NCBI RefSeq assembly: GCF_030271535.1
Contig: NZ_JASCXJ010000001.1
Coordinates: forward strand, 1 to 64,000
Direction: 5' to 3'
Length of the DNA: 64,000 nucleotides
Source of the DNA: Nocardiopsis sp. ATB16-24
GTDB lineage: Bacteria > Actinomycetota > Actinomycetes > Streptosporangiales > Streptosporangiaceae
How positions within the stretch are numbered: the stretch's first letter is position 1; every line of letters starts with the position of its first letter. The notes under the pieces are model-generated. The model saw nothing but the letters and a program-made list of their open reading frames with translations. It searched no databases and was not told the DNA's origin. The position numbers and the translations under genes were made by a program. Below are positions 1 through 6,881 of the stretch, in pieces.

Positions 1-182
1 GGAACCCTGCACATCACACACCCCGTGAAGGGTGTGGTGTGTCGGGGCCAAAACAAACTATGGCTTAAAGATTATCGAACACGCGCTGTTGAGTTCTCAA
101 GAAGCAACCGTTCTTCCCGTACGAGTCTCAACCGTTTCCGGTTGCTTTTCCGTGGAAGACGTCTGCGTTTCCGCTTTGTTGT
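1..182 (-). other. 5' leader of an rRNA operon (16S gene lies beyond the left edge)
   Basis: Read on the minus strand, this stretch follows two good promoters and runs off the left edge. It contains the TTGAGAACTCAA box (complement of about 89-100) that actinobacteria carry in the leader shortly before 16S rRNA, and a 7-bp stem near the edge (about 17-36) that could be part of a processing stalk. The 16S gene itself is not in the window, so this is inferred from the box, the promoters and the known tyrS-rrn neighbourhood. Confidence 0.65.
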
Positions 183-188
183 GTCTTC

Positions 189-217
189 ACTTTATCAGGG
201 GTTCCGTTGCCCGCCAA
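189..217 (-). promoter_or_regulatory. rRNA operon promoter P2
   Basis: Minus-strand -35 TTGGCG (212-217) and -10 TAAAGT (189-194) are separated by exactly 17 bp. The start would lie near 181-183, just upstream of the conserved leader box. It is the proximal of two tandem promoters, as is usual for actinobacterial rrn operons. Confidence 0.55.
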
Positions 218-405
218 ATCAGCGATTCGGCGTGGAAACGCTCTGAGAGGAAGTGAAGGTGCCTCTCGCGAGGCGGCCTCCTGAGCTTACCCGCTCCGAG
301 GCGATGCTCGGACCGGATGGAGTTCGGAAGGAGGTTCGCAGAACGCGGTCCGGTTCCGAGTCGGCCCCCGTTGGAGCCTCTCGCCGTCCCGCAGCGACCC
401 GGTCA

Positions 406-434
406 ACTATAGGGCAGGGTGCGTGCGGCGTCAA
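406..434 (-). promoter_or_regulatory. rRNA operon promoter P1
   Basis: Minus-strand -35 TTGACG (429-434) and -10 TATAGT (406-411) have a perfect 17-bp spacer, close to the principal sigma factor consensus. It lies after the tyrS terminator and points toward the left edge. About 217 bp separate it from P2. Confidence 0.7.
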
Positions 435-515
435 CCCAGGATCCACGACCAAGGACAGGGACCCTCCACAAGGAGTGAGAGCGGTCGGGATGTCCGGGGG
501 CTCTTCCGGTCCCAC

Positions 516-547
516 GTGGGTCGACGCCCGAAGGGGCGTCGACCCAC
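516..547 (-). terminator. tyrS terminator hairpin
   Basis: A perfect 14-bp inverted repeat (516-529 with 534-547) encloses a 4-nt loop eight bases after the tyrS stop codon. There is no T tract, as is usual in high-GC actinomycetes. It separates tyrS from the rRNA promoters. Confidence 0.8.
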
Positions 548-555
548 GGGCGAGG

Positions 556-1854
556 TCAGCCGCCGATGACGACGCCACCGATGTTGCGCTTACCCCTGCG
601 CAGCACCACGAAGCGATCCCGCAACACGTCCTCCGGGCCGAGCGTGGCCTCCACATCGGTGACCTTGACGTTGTTCACGTAGGCACCACCCTCCTGGATG
701 GCGCGGCGGGCCGCGGACTTGCTCGGGGTCAGACCGCTCTGCGCGAACAGGTCGCTCACGAGCAGCTCGCTCACCGGCCCCGAGACCTCGGCCTTGGGCA
801 CCTCGGCCAGGGCCGCCTCCAGTGTGCGGGCGTCCAGTTCCGCCAGGTCGGCACGGCCGAACAGGGCCAGACTGGCCTCCTTGACCTTGCGGCACTCCTC
901 TTCCCCGTGCACCAAGGTGGTGAGGTCCTCCGCCAGAACACGCTGGGCCGCACGCGCCTGCGGGCGTTCCGCGGTCTGGCGCTCCAGCTCTTCGATCTCG
1001 CTCTGCCCGCGGAAACTGAAGCTCTTCAGGTAACGCACCACGTCGCGGTCGTCGGTGTTGAACCAGAACTGGTAGAAGGCGTAGGGCGAGGTCAGTTCGG
1101 GATCGAGCCAGACGGTGCCCGTCTCGGTCTTGCCGAACTTGGTGCCGTCCGCCTTGGTCAGCAGGTTCGTGGTCAGCCCGTGCGCCGGACCGTGCGGCTC
1201 GTTGCCGTCCATGCGTCGCACCAGGTCCAGCCCCGCCGTGATGTTGCCCCACTGGTCGGAGCCGCCGGTCTGTAGTGTGCACCCGTAACGCCGGTAGAGC
1301 TGCACGTAGTCGTAGGACTGCAACAACACGTAACTGAACTCGGTGTAGCTCATCCCCTCACCGTCGAGACGGCTCTTGACCGTCTCCCGGGCGAGCATCT
1401 GGTTGATGCTGAAGTGCTTGCCGACGTCGCGCAGCAGTTCGATGGCGTTGATCCCGCCCAGCCAATCCGCGTTGTCCGCCAGGACGGCGTCCGTCGGCCC
1501 GGGCTGCTCCCCCTCGGGGGCGAAACGCAGGAACGCCGACAGCTGACGGGCCAGGTTGTCGACCCATTCCCGCACGGTCTCCGTCGGGTTCAGCTGACGC
1601 TCGCCGGTGGGCTTGGGGTCTCCGATGAGACCGGTGCCACCGCCGACCAGGGCGATCGGGCGGTGCCCCGCCTGTTGGAAACGGGCCAGGGTCAGCGCCT
1701 GGATGAGGTGCCCCACGTGCAGACTGCCCGCGGTCGGGTCGAAACCGCAATACAAGGTGATCGGACCATCGGCGAGCGCCTTGCGCAGTGCGTCAAGGTC
1801 GGTCGTCTGCGCGAGCAGGCCGCGCCACTGGAGTTCGTCGATGATGTCGGTCAC
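556..1854 (-). CDS. tyrS: tyrosyl-tRNA synthetase
   Basis: Charges tRNA-Tyr with tyrosine in the cytoplasm. The 432-residue protein has the class I signature CGFDPTAGSLHVGHL near the N terminus, the KFGKTETGTVWLD segment holding the KMSKS-equivalent loop, and a C-terminal S4-like RNA-binding domain ending in a basic tail. The GTG at 1854 is chosen as start because the protein then opens MTDIIDEL, as in actinobacterial homologues; the open frame continues to 1947 but that part is proline/serine-rich and unlike the family. Downstream come a terminator and then the rRNA promoters, a common actinobacterial neighbourhood. Confidence 0.97.
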   Translation of the reverse strand: MTDIIDELQWRGLLAQTTDLDALRKALADGPITLYCGFDPTAGSLHVGHLIQALTLARFQQAGHRPIALVGGGTGLIGDPKPTGERQLNPTETVREWVDNLARQLSAFLRFAPEGEQPGPTDAVLADNADWLGGINAIELLRDVGKHFSINQMLARETVKSRLDGEGMSYTEFSYVLLQSYDYVQLYRRYGCTLQTGGSDQWGNITAGLDLVRRMDGNEPHGPAHGLTTNLLTKADGTKFGKTETGTVWLDPELTSPYAFYQFWFNTDDRDVVRYLKSFSFRGQSEIEELERQTAERPQARAAQRVLAEDLTTLVHGEEECRKVKEASLALFGRADLAELDARTLEAALAEVPKAEVSGPVSELLVSDLFAQSGLTPSKSAARRAIQEGGAYVNNVKVTDVEATLGPEDVLRDRFVVLRRGKRNIGGVVIGG

Positions 1855-1970
1855 TGTAGTGCTCTCTGTCGTCGAGACGGCCCTGGAAGGGCTGGATCTG
1901 CCTTGAGTGTAGGTCGGACTCCGGAGACCGGACGTCCGCCCGTCCACCGTTTCACGCTATCCGCTCCTGC

Positions 1971-1999
1971 TTGACCCTCTTGGCTAATGGGATTAGCTT
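1971..1999 (+). promoter_or_regulatory. promoter and palindromic operator for the hydrolase-tetR pair
   Basis: -35 TTGACC (1971-1976), a 17-bp spacer and -10 TAGCTT (1994-1999) precede the hydrolase start by 36 bp. A perfect palindrome, GCTAAT-GGG-ATTAGC (1983-1997), covers the spacer and most of the -10. That is where an autorepressing TetR protein would bind; the TetR gene is second in this operon. Confidence 0.55.
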
Positions 2000-2035
2000 C
2001 GAAGATAAGGCTCATAGCCCAAGCGGAGGGGAACC

Positions 2036-2848
2036 ATGACACACCACCTCGAACGCCCCGGGGGGCGCATCGCCTACGACCTCTACGGAGCGGAGAACGA
2101 GGGTCCTCTCGTGGTCTGTGTGCCCGGCATGTTCGACCACCGCCACTCCTTCCGGTTCGTCGGAACCGGTCTGGCCACTGCCGGATACCGGGTCGCGGCC
2201 ATGGACCTGCGCGGCCACGGTGACAGCGACACCACCTTCGACGACCACACCGACCGAGCGGCGGCCGACGACGCGAGCGCGCTCGCCGAGGAGTTGGGAG
2301 GAAGGAACGTGGTGATGGTGGGCAACTCCATGGGCGCCGCCGCCGTGACGATCGCGGCCAAGGACCGGCCCGACCTGGTGGCGGGCATCGCCCTGCTCGG
2401 CCCGTTCCTACGACAGCCCTCCCTCGGGCCGCTCACCAGGGCCCTCATGCGGCTGGCCCTGCTACGCCCCTGGGGGCCTCGCTTCCTGACGTACTACTAC
2501 GACACCCTGCACACGGGTCGCACCCCGGAGGGGCACGAACACCAACGCGCACTCGTCCGGGCGATGCTGCGACCCGCCGACCGCTACCGAGCCGTACACC
2601 GGACCGTCTACGCGCCCTCCTCGACGGTCACCGACTCGGAGGGGATGCGGGCTCGCGCCGTGGTGATCATGGGCGAGCAGGACCCCGACTGGAAGGACCC
2701 GCGTGCCGAGGCCACGTGGGCGGCCTCGGTGGTCCGCGGTTCGGTGGTGATGGTGCCCGAGTGCGGCCACTACGCGCACGCCCAGCGCCCGGACGTGGTC
2801 GTACCCGCCCTGGTCCGCCTGGTCGAGGAGGTCGCGGCCGATGTCTAG
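2036..2848 (+). CDS. alpha/beta-hydrolase fold protein
   Basis: Probable serine hydrolase or esterase; substrate unknown. The 270-residue protein shows the nucleophile elbow GNSMG near residue 96, an acid-bearing EQDPDW segment and the catalytic-His segment ECGHYAHAQRP near the C terminus, so the Ser-Asp-His triad is intact. No signal peptide is visible, so it is likely cytoplasmic. The ATG is preceded by GGAGGGG. Its last 8 bases overlap the TetR start, so the two are translationally coupled and the hydrolase probably acts on a compound related to the regulator's ligand. Confidence 0.85.
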   Translation: MTHHLERPGGRIAYDLYGAENEGPLVVCVPGMFDHRHSFRFVGTGLATAGYRVAAMDLRGHGDSDTTFDDHTDRAAADDASALAEELGGRNVVMVGNSMGAAAVTIAAKDRPDLVAGIALLGPFLRQPSLGPLTRALMRLALLRPWGPRFLTYYYDTLHTGRTPEGHEHQRALVRAMLRPADRYRAVHRTVYAPSSTVTDSEGMRARAVVIMGEQDPDWKDPRAEATWAASVVRGSVVMVPECGHYAHAQRPDVVVPALVRLVEEVAADV

Positions 2849-3410
2849 AGCCGGTCTGACTCCGGCACTGGTGGTCCAGGAGGCGGCCCGGCTCAGCGAC
2901 GAGAGGGGTTTCGACTCCCTTTCCCTGGCCATGGTCGCCGCCCGGCTCGGGGTCGCCACACCCAGTCTGTACAAGCATGTCGACGGACTCCCGGGGCTAC
3001 GTCGAGAAGTGGCGTTGTTGGGTGTGAACGACATCGGCGCGTGTCTGCAACGGGCCGCGGTGGGCCGCTCCGGTCCCGACGCGCTGCGCGCGACGGCCGA
3101 TGCCTATCGCCGCTACGCACACGCCCATCCCGGACGTTACGCCGCCTTACAGCAGATGCCCCGATGGGCGGGGGCCGAGGTGGAGCTCTCCCACGATCCG
3201 GTGACCGTCCTGGCGGCGGTACTGCGCGGGTTCGACATCCCGGAGGAACGGATGGTCCACGCGATCCGGGCCCTGCGCAGCGGGCTGCACGGGTTCGTGG
3301 ACCTGGAGATGCGTGGCGGCTTCGGACTTCCCGAGGACGTGAACGAGTCCTACGCGCTCGTGGTGGAGGGTTTCGTGCGCGTCTTCCGGTCGTGGTCCGC
3401 CTCGGGGTGA
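2841..3410 (+). CDS. TetR-family transcriptional regulator
   Basis: The 189-residue protein has an N-terminal helix-turn-helix (about residues 8-52, with the ARLGVATPSLYKHVDGLPGL recognition region) and a C-terminal ligand domain of the WHG/TetR_C type. Its start lies inside the 3' end of the hydrolase gene. A perfect palindrome over the operon promoter (1983-1997) is its likely autoregulatory site. Target genes beyond the operon cannot be told from the sequence. Confidence 0.88.
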   Translation: MSRAGLTPALVVQEAARLSDERGFDSLSLAMVAARLGVATPSLYKHVDGLPGLRREVALLGVNDIGACLQRAAVGRSGPDALRATADAYRRYAHAHPGRYAALQQMPRWAGAEVELSHDPVTVLAAVLRGFDIPEERMVHAIRALRSGLHGFVDLEMRGGFGLPEDVNESYALVVEGFVRVFRSWSASG

Positions 3411-3517
3411 GGGATCCCTGTCCCCGGACGGTGTTCCCTCCGGTCGCGGACATAGGCCAAGCTGGTGACACCATCGTCGCCGTTTCCGCGGTGCCCGAAG
3501 TGTTGTGGAGTTCCCTC

Positions 3518-4210
3518 ATGCCCAAGAATGCCTCGTCGAAGATCAGCGGTGTCGTTTCCGCCGTCGTCGGCGTCCTCGCTGTCACCGCTTTCGTCCTGTA
3601 CCAACTGGGCGTGATCGAGTTGGATCGGGAGAGCCCCACGGAACCGCGGGCCGACGACGCCCCTTCTTCGGATCTGTCGGTGGAACAGGCCCGCCTGCAA
3701 CTGGAGGAACTGCGGGTGGAGGAGGAGAACGACCCCCCGGGATACGACCGTTCGCTCTTCCCTCACTGGGACTCGGATGTGCAGGACGGTTGCAGTACCC
3801 GCCAGGCCGTGCTGTTGCGTGACGGCGAGGGGGTGGAGACCGACGACGACTGCCGGCCTGTGGAGGGTTCCTGGTACAGCGCCTACGACGGTGAGACCCT
3901 CACCGACGCCCAGGACGTGGACATCGACCACATGGTGCCGTTGAAGGAGGGCTGGCGTTCGGGTGCACACGCCTGGACGACCGAGGAGCGCGGGCGTTTC
4001 GCCAACGACATGGAATCCTCCCAACTATGGGCCGTGAGCGCCTCCACCAACCGCTCCAAGTCGGACGCCGATCCGTCGGAGTGGCTGCCGCCGTCGGAGT
4101 CCTCTCACTGCGACTACGTGGTCTCATGGATCGAGGTCAAGCACGTGTGGGAACTGAGCGTGGATCCGGACGAGGAGACGGCGCTGCGCGAGGTGCTGGC
4201 CGGTTGTTGA
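3518..4210 (+). CDS. exported or membrane-anchored HNH endonuclease (DUF1524-like)
   Basis: The 230-residue protein begins with a hydrophobic segment (about residues 10-30) after a short basic N terminus, so it is secreted or tethered outside. The C-terminal half carries the HNH-like motif DIDHMVPLKEGWRSGAHAW, followed by SQLWAVSASTNRSKSDADP and a W-PP segment, the DUF1524/GmrSD-C nuclease signature seen in many secreted actinobacterial nucleases. Two cysteine pairs fit an extracellular fold. ATG 3518 is chosen because the signal segment starts there and TGTGGAG precedes it; the open frame extends upstream without matching the family. Likely role: extracellular DNA degradation for nutrition. 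Confidence 0.8.
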   Translation: MPKNASSKISGVVSAVVGVLAVTAFVLYQLGVIELDRESPTEPRADDAPSSDLSVEQARLQLEELRVEEENDPPGYDRSLFPHWDSDVQDGCSTRQAVLLRDGEGVETDDDCRPVEGSWYSAYDGETLTDAQDVDIDHMVPLKEGWRSGAHAWTTEERGRFANDMESSQLWAVSASTNRSKSDADPSEWLPPSESSHCDYVVSWIEVKHVWELSVDPDEETALREVLAGC

Positions 4211-4215
4211 GGCGC

Positions 4216-4713
4216 TCATCTCGGGTCGGTGAACCTGATCCCGCGAGCCGTGGCCAACAACTCTTCCCGTCCCAGGAGGCCGAGGGCGTCACGTACCTCG
4301 ATCGCCACACCCTCGGTCGGGAGCCAGAAGGCCTCGGTCTCACCGTGCAGGGCCGGGAGGCCGTGATGGTCGAACTCGGTGAGCTCCCAGTCCGGTGAGC
4401 GCTCGTGGTACTCGACGAGGAAATCGCGTAGCGCCGCCATGTCCGTGAGGCCGGTTCCTCGCATGACGAGGATCTGGAGGACGACCTTGGCCCCTCCGCC
4501 CTCCAGGGCCTTCTCCCACACCCTGCTGGAGAAGGACACGTCACCCCACTCGTACTCGAAGTCGGACACCGAGGTCCGGTCGTCGATCTGCTCGGGCAGG
4601 TGCTCGATGGTGAATCCGTCCAACTCTTCCCCTCCTGGGTCGGCTGCGGCCGGAACCGAGACGAGTGCGAACGTGGCGACAAGGAGCACCACGATCCACC
4701 GGACAACGTGCAT
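4216..4713 (-). CDS. secreted protein of unknown function
   Basis: Not recognised. The 165-residue product opens with a clear signal peptide (MHVVRW, a hydrophobic stretch of about 13 residues, then SVPAAADPG). The mature part is acidic, has no cysteines and shows no obvious motif. ATG 4713 is preferred over the in-frame GTG at 4719 because the GTG lies inside the GGAGGTGA ribosome site that serves the ATG. A 17-bp perfect hairpin abuts that ribosome site on the upstream side. It converges with the HNH nuclease gene (5 bp between stops). Confidence 0.65.
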   Translation of the reverse strand: MHVVRWIVVLLVATFALVSVPAAADPGGEELDGFTIEHLPEQIDDRTSVSDFEYEWGDVSFSSRVWEKALEGGGAKVVLQILVMRGTGLTDMAALRDFLVEYHERSPDWELTEFDHHGLPALHGETEAFWLPTEGVAIEVRDALGLLGREELLATARGIRFTDPR

Positions 4714-4722
4714 GGTCACCTC

Positions 4723-4757
4723 CGGCGGCGTCGCGGGACCGTCCCGCGACGCCGCCG
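4723..4757 (-). terminator. 17-bp perfect hairpin between lhgO and the secreted-protein gene
   Basis: Arms 4723-4739 and 4741-4757 are perfect complements around one central base. The hairpin ends where the ribosome site (CCTCC on the plus strand, 4719-4723) of the next gene begins. It could terminate the lhgO transcript or, if read through, act on translation of the secreted-protein gene. Confidence 0.65.
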
Positions 4758-4864
4758 TTCCTTATGGTGCGGTGCCACGCGAACCAGTACCAGGGTGACC
4801 TCCGTCCTGTGGAGAACCTTCCCCGACACGCGCCACCTCGCACCGGGGCGGCCTACCCGTCGGG

Positions 4865-6076
4865 TCAGGAGATGAACGTGTCCGTGAGGAACTCGGCGAT
4901 CGCCAGGGAGGACGTGGCCGCGGGTGAGGGCGCGTTGCGCACGCACACCACATGTCCGTGCGTGTCGACGTGGAAGTCGTCGAGCAGGGTCCCGTCTCGG
5001 GCCAGGGCCTGGGCCCGCACCCCGGCCGGGGCCGGACGCAGGTCCGCGGCCGTCAGCTCGGGCAGCAACCGCCTGACCCGCGAGGCGAAGGCCGCACGTG
5101 AGGCCGACACCAGGATCTCCTTGGCCCCCACCGCCCAGTGGCGGCGGGCCAGACGCCAAAATCCCGGCCAGGTCAGGGTTCGCGCGAATTCGTCGACCCG
5201 CAGCTCACCGGCCCGGTAGCCCTCCAGCGCCGTGGCCAGGACCGCGTTGGGCCCCGCCATGACCTCACCGTGCACGTGGCGGGTCAGATGCACCCCGAGA
5301 AAGGGGTGGCGGGGGTCGGGTACGGGATAGAGCAGGCCTTTGACCAGGTGGCGACGTTCGGGGACGAGTTCGTGGTACTGACCCCGGAAGGGCACCACCC
5401 GGGGGTCCTCGGCGGCCCCCGCCATGCGGGCGAGCCGGTCGCTGTGCAGCCCACCGCACAGCACGAGACGGTCGAAGCGGTGGACGAGGCGTTCCCCCCG
5501 CGGATCCGCGCTCAGGACCCGCACACCGTCCTGGTCCTGACGCAGACCGAGCACCGGGGTGTTGAGCAGGACCCGCCCTCCGGAGCGACGCACGTCGTCC
5601 GCGAGCTGCTCGGCGACGGCGGTGAAGTCGGTGATGGCGGTGTGGGGTGAGTACAGTGCCCCGGTGCCGACCGCGTGGGGCTCGATCTCGCGCAGGCCCT
5701 CCGGACCCAGTCTGGCCACATCGGGAACACCGTTGTCCTCGGCCCTGCGTCCGATGTCGTCCAGGCGTGCCTCGTCGGAGGCGTCCGTGGCCACCAGGAC
5801 CTTGCCCACCCGCTGGTAGGGCAGTCCGTGCTGGGAGCAGTAGTCCCTGAGCAGGCCGACACCGCGTCGGCACAGGACGGCCTTGAGGGAGCCGGGCCTG
5901 TAGTAGAGCCCCGCGTGGACGACACCGCTGTTGTGTCCGCTCTGGTGTGCGGCGACATCGCCCTCCTTCTCCAGGACGGTGACACGGGCACCGTGGCGAT
6001 GGAGGGCGAGGTGGCGCGCCAGGGCCAGGCCGACGATCCCCGCTCCGACGATGCCGATGTGTTCGCTGCTGCGCAT
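4865..6076 (-). CDS. lhgO: L-2-hydroxyglutarate oxidase
   Basis: FAD-dependent oxidation of L-2-hydroxyglutarate to 2-oxoglutarate, a metabolite-repair step. The 403-residue protein starts with the Rossmann motif GIVGAGIVGLALARHL, followed by the DAO-family HQSGHNSGVVHAGLYY segment typical of LhgO, and ends with a DAO C-terminal domain. Length matches the family. It follows the DUF742 gene by 69 bp, so it may be cotranscribed with the partial conservon. Confidence 0.9.
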   Translation of the reverse strand: MRSSEHIGIVGAGIVGLALARHLALHRHGARVTVLEKEGDVAAHQSGHNSGVVHAGLYYRPGSLKAVLCRRGVGLLRDYCSQHGLPYQRVGKVLVATDASDEARLDDIGRRAEDNGVPDVARLGPEGLREIEPHAVGTGALYSPHTAITDFTAVAEQLADDVRRSGGRVLLNTPVLGLRQDQDGVRVLSADPRGERLVHRFDRLVLCGGLHSDRLARMAGAAEDPRVVPFRGQYHELVPERRHLVKGLLYPVPDPRHPFLGVHLTRHVHGEVMAGPNAVLATALEGYRAGELRVDEFARTLTWPGFWRLARRHWAVGAKEILVSASRAAFASRVRRLLPELTAADLRPAPAGVRAQALARDGTLLDDFHVDTHGHVVCVRNAPSPAATSSLAIAEFLTDTFIS

Positions 6077-6145
6077 GGCGGCACGTTAGCAACGGAGGTC
6101 CCGTCCTCGACCGACCGGGGACCATGGCCGTTCCGTGGGATCAGG

Positions 6146-6643
6146 TCACAACGCGCGGAGGCCGACCAGAACGGCGTGCAGGATGTCCTCCCGGTCGAGG
6201 GGACGGGAGGGACCGCAGCGCTGGAGCGAGCCGTCGGCGATCATCGCCGCGACGATGCCCCTGACCTGGCCGACCGGCAGTCGCACCTCCGCGGCGAGCT
6301 CGACCACGGTCCGGGCGTGCAGGGCGTGTCCGAGGATGGCCTCGCGCTCGGGGCGCAACCATTCTCGGCGTCCCGGGGTGCGGGCGGCGACGACCAGGCT
6401 GAGCAGGTCGGGCCCGCAGGGCCCTGAGACCAGGGCGTGTGCGTCGGGGTCTCCCGCCGCCACGGCGAAGGGGCGTAGGAAGCGCTCCTGTGCGGGGTCG
6501 TCCTCGTAGCGCGGTCCCCCGCCCGGCACCGGTCCGGGGTCCGTGTCCTGCCTTGTCCTGTCGTACGGGCTGTCGGCTCTCACCCTGTCTCCTCGGCCGG
6601 GCCGTGTTCTCCTTTGTCCTTCGCCGCGCTCCTCGTCCGTCAC
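6146..6643 (-). CDS. DUF742 protein of a conservon (CvnC type)
   Basis: The 165-residue product has a variable, charged N-terminal 65 residues and a DUF742 winged-helix domain in the second half (GPDLLSLVVAARTPG, then ILGHALHARTVVELAAEVRLP, then DILHAVLVGLRAL). In conservons this protein works with a membrane sensor kinase, a roadblock protein and a small GTPase. GTG 6643 is used because GGAGGG lies just upstream and the conserved acidic N terminus begins there. The kinase gene is 238 bp upstream, but the roadblock and GTPase genes expected beside it are missing here. Confidence 0.8.
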   Translation of the reverse strand: MTDEERGEGQRRTRPGRGDRVRADSPYDRTRQDTDPGPVPGGGPRYEDDPAQERFLRPFAVAAGDPDAHALVSGPCGPDLLSLVVAARTPGRREWLRPEREAILGHALHARTVVELAAEVRLPVGQVRGIVAAMIADGSLQRCGPSRPLDREDILHAVLVGLRAL

Positions 6644-6881
6644 CCTCCACCCTCCAGGATCGTTACGCGCGGCCCCGCCCCACGTGGGCCTCCCCGGCAC
6701 AGGGGCCTGTGGCACGCTCGCCGTGTCCCGCGCGGAGCCGTGCTGTGGCCGGGTTCGAGCCCGGGCATCCGGGGTGGGGGAGCCTTCGACGTCTTCGGTC
6801 CGACGGCCCGTACCGCGCGGTCGTACCTCCGGTGTCCCCCCGTTCCCCTGGGGTTCCGGAGTGCTGTGGGAGGAACAGGCC

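Noticed and set aside
25-256. Two small overlapping plus-strand frames at the left edge
   Set aside because: They lie across the rRNA leader and promoter P2 on the other strand.
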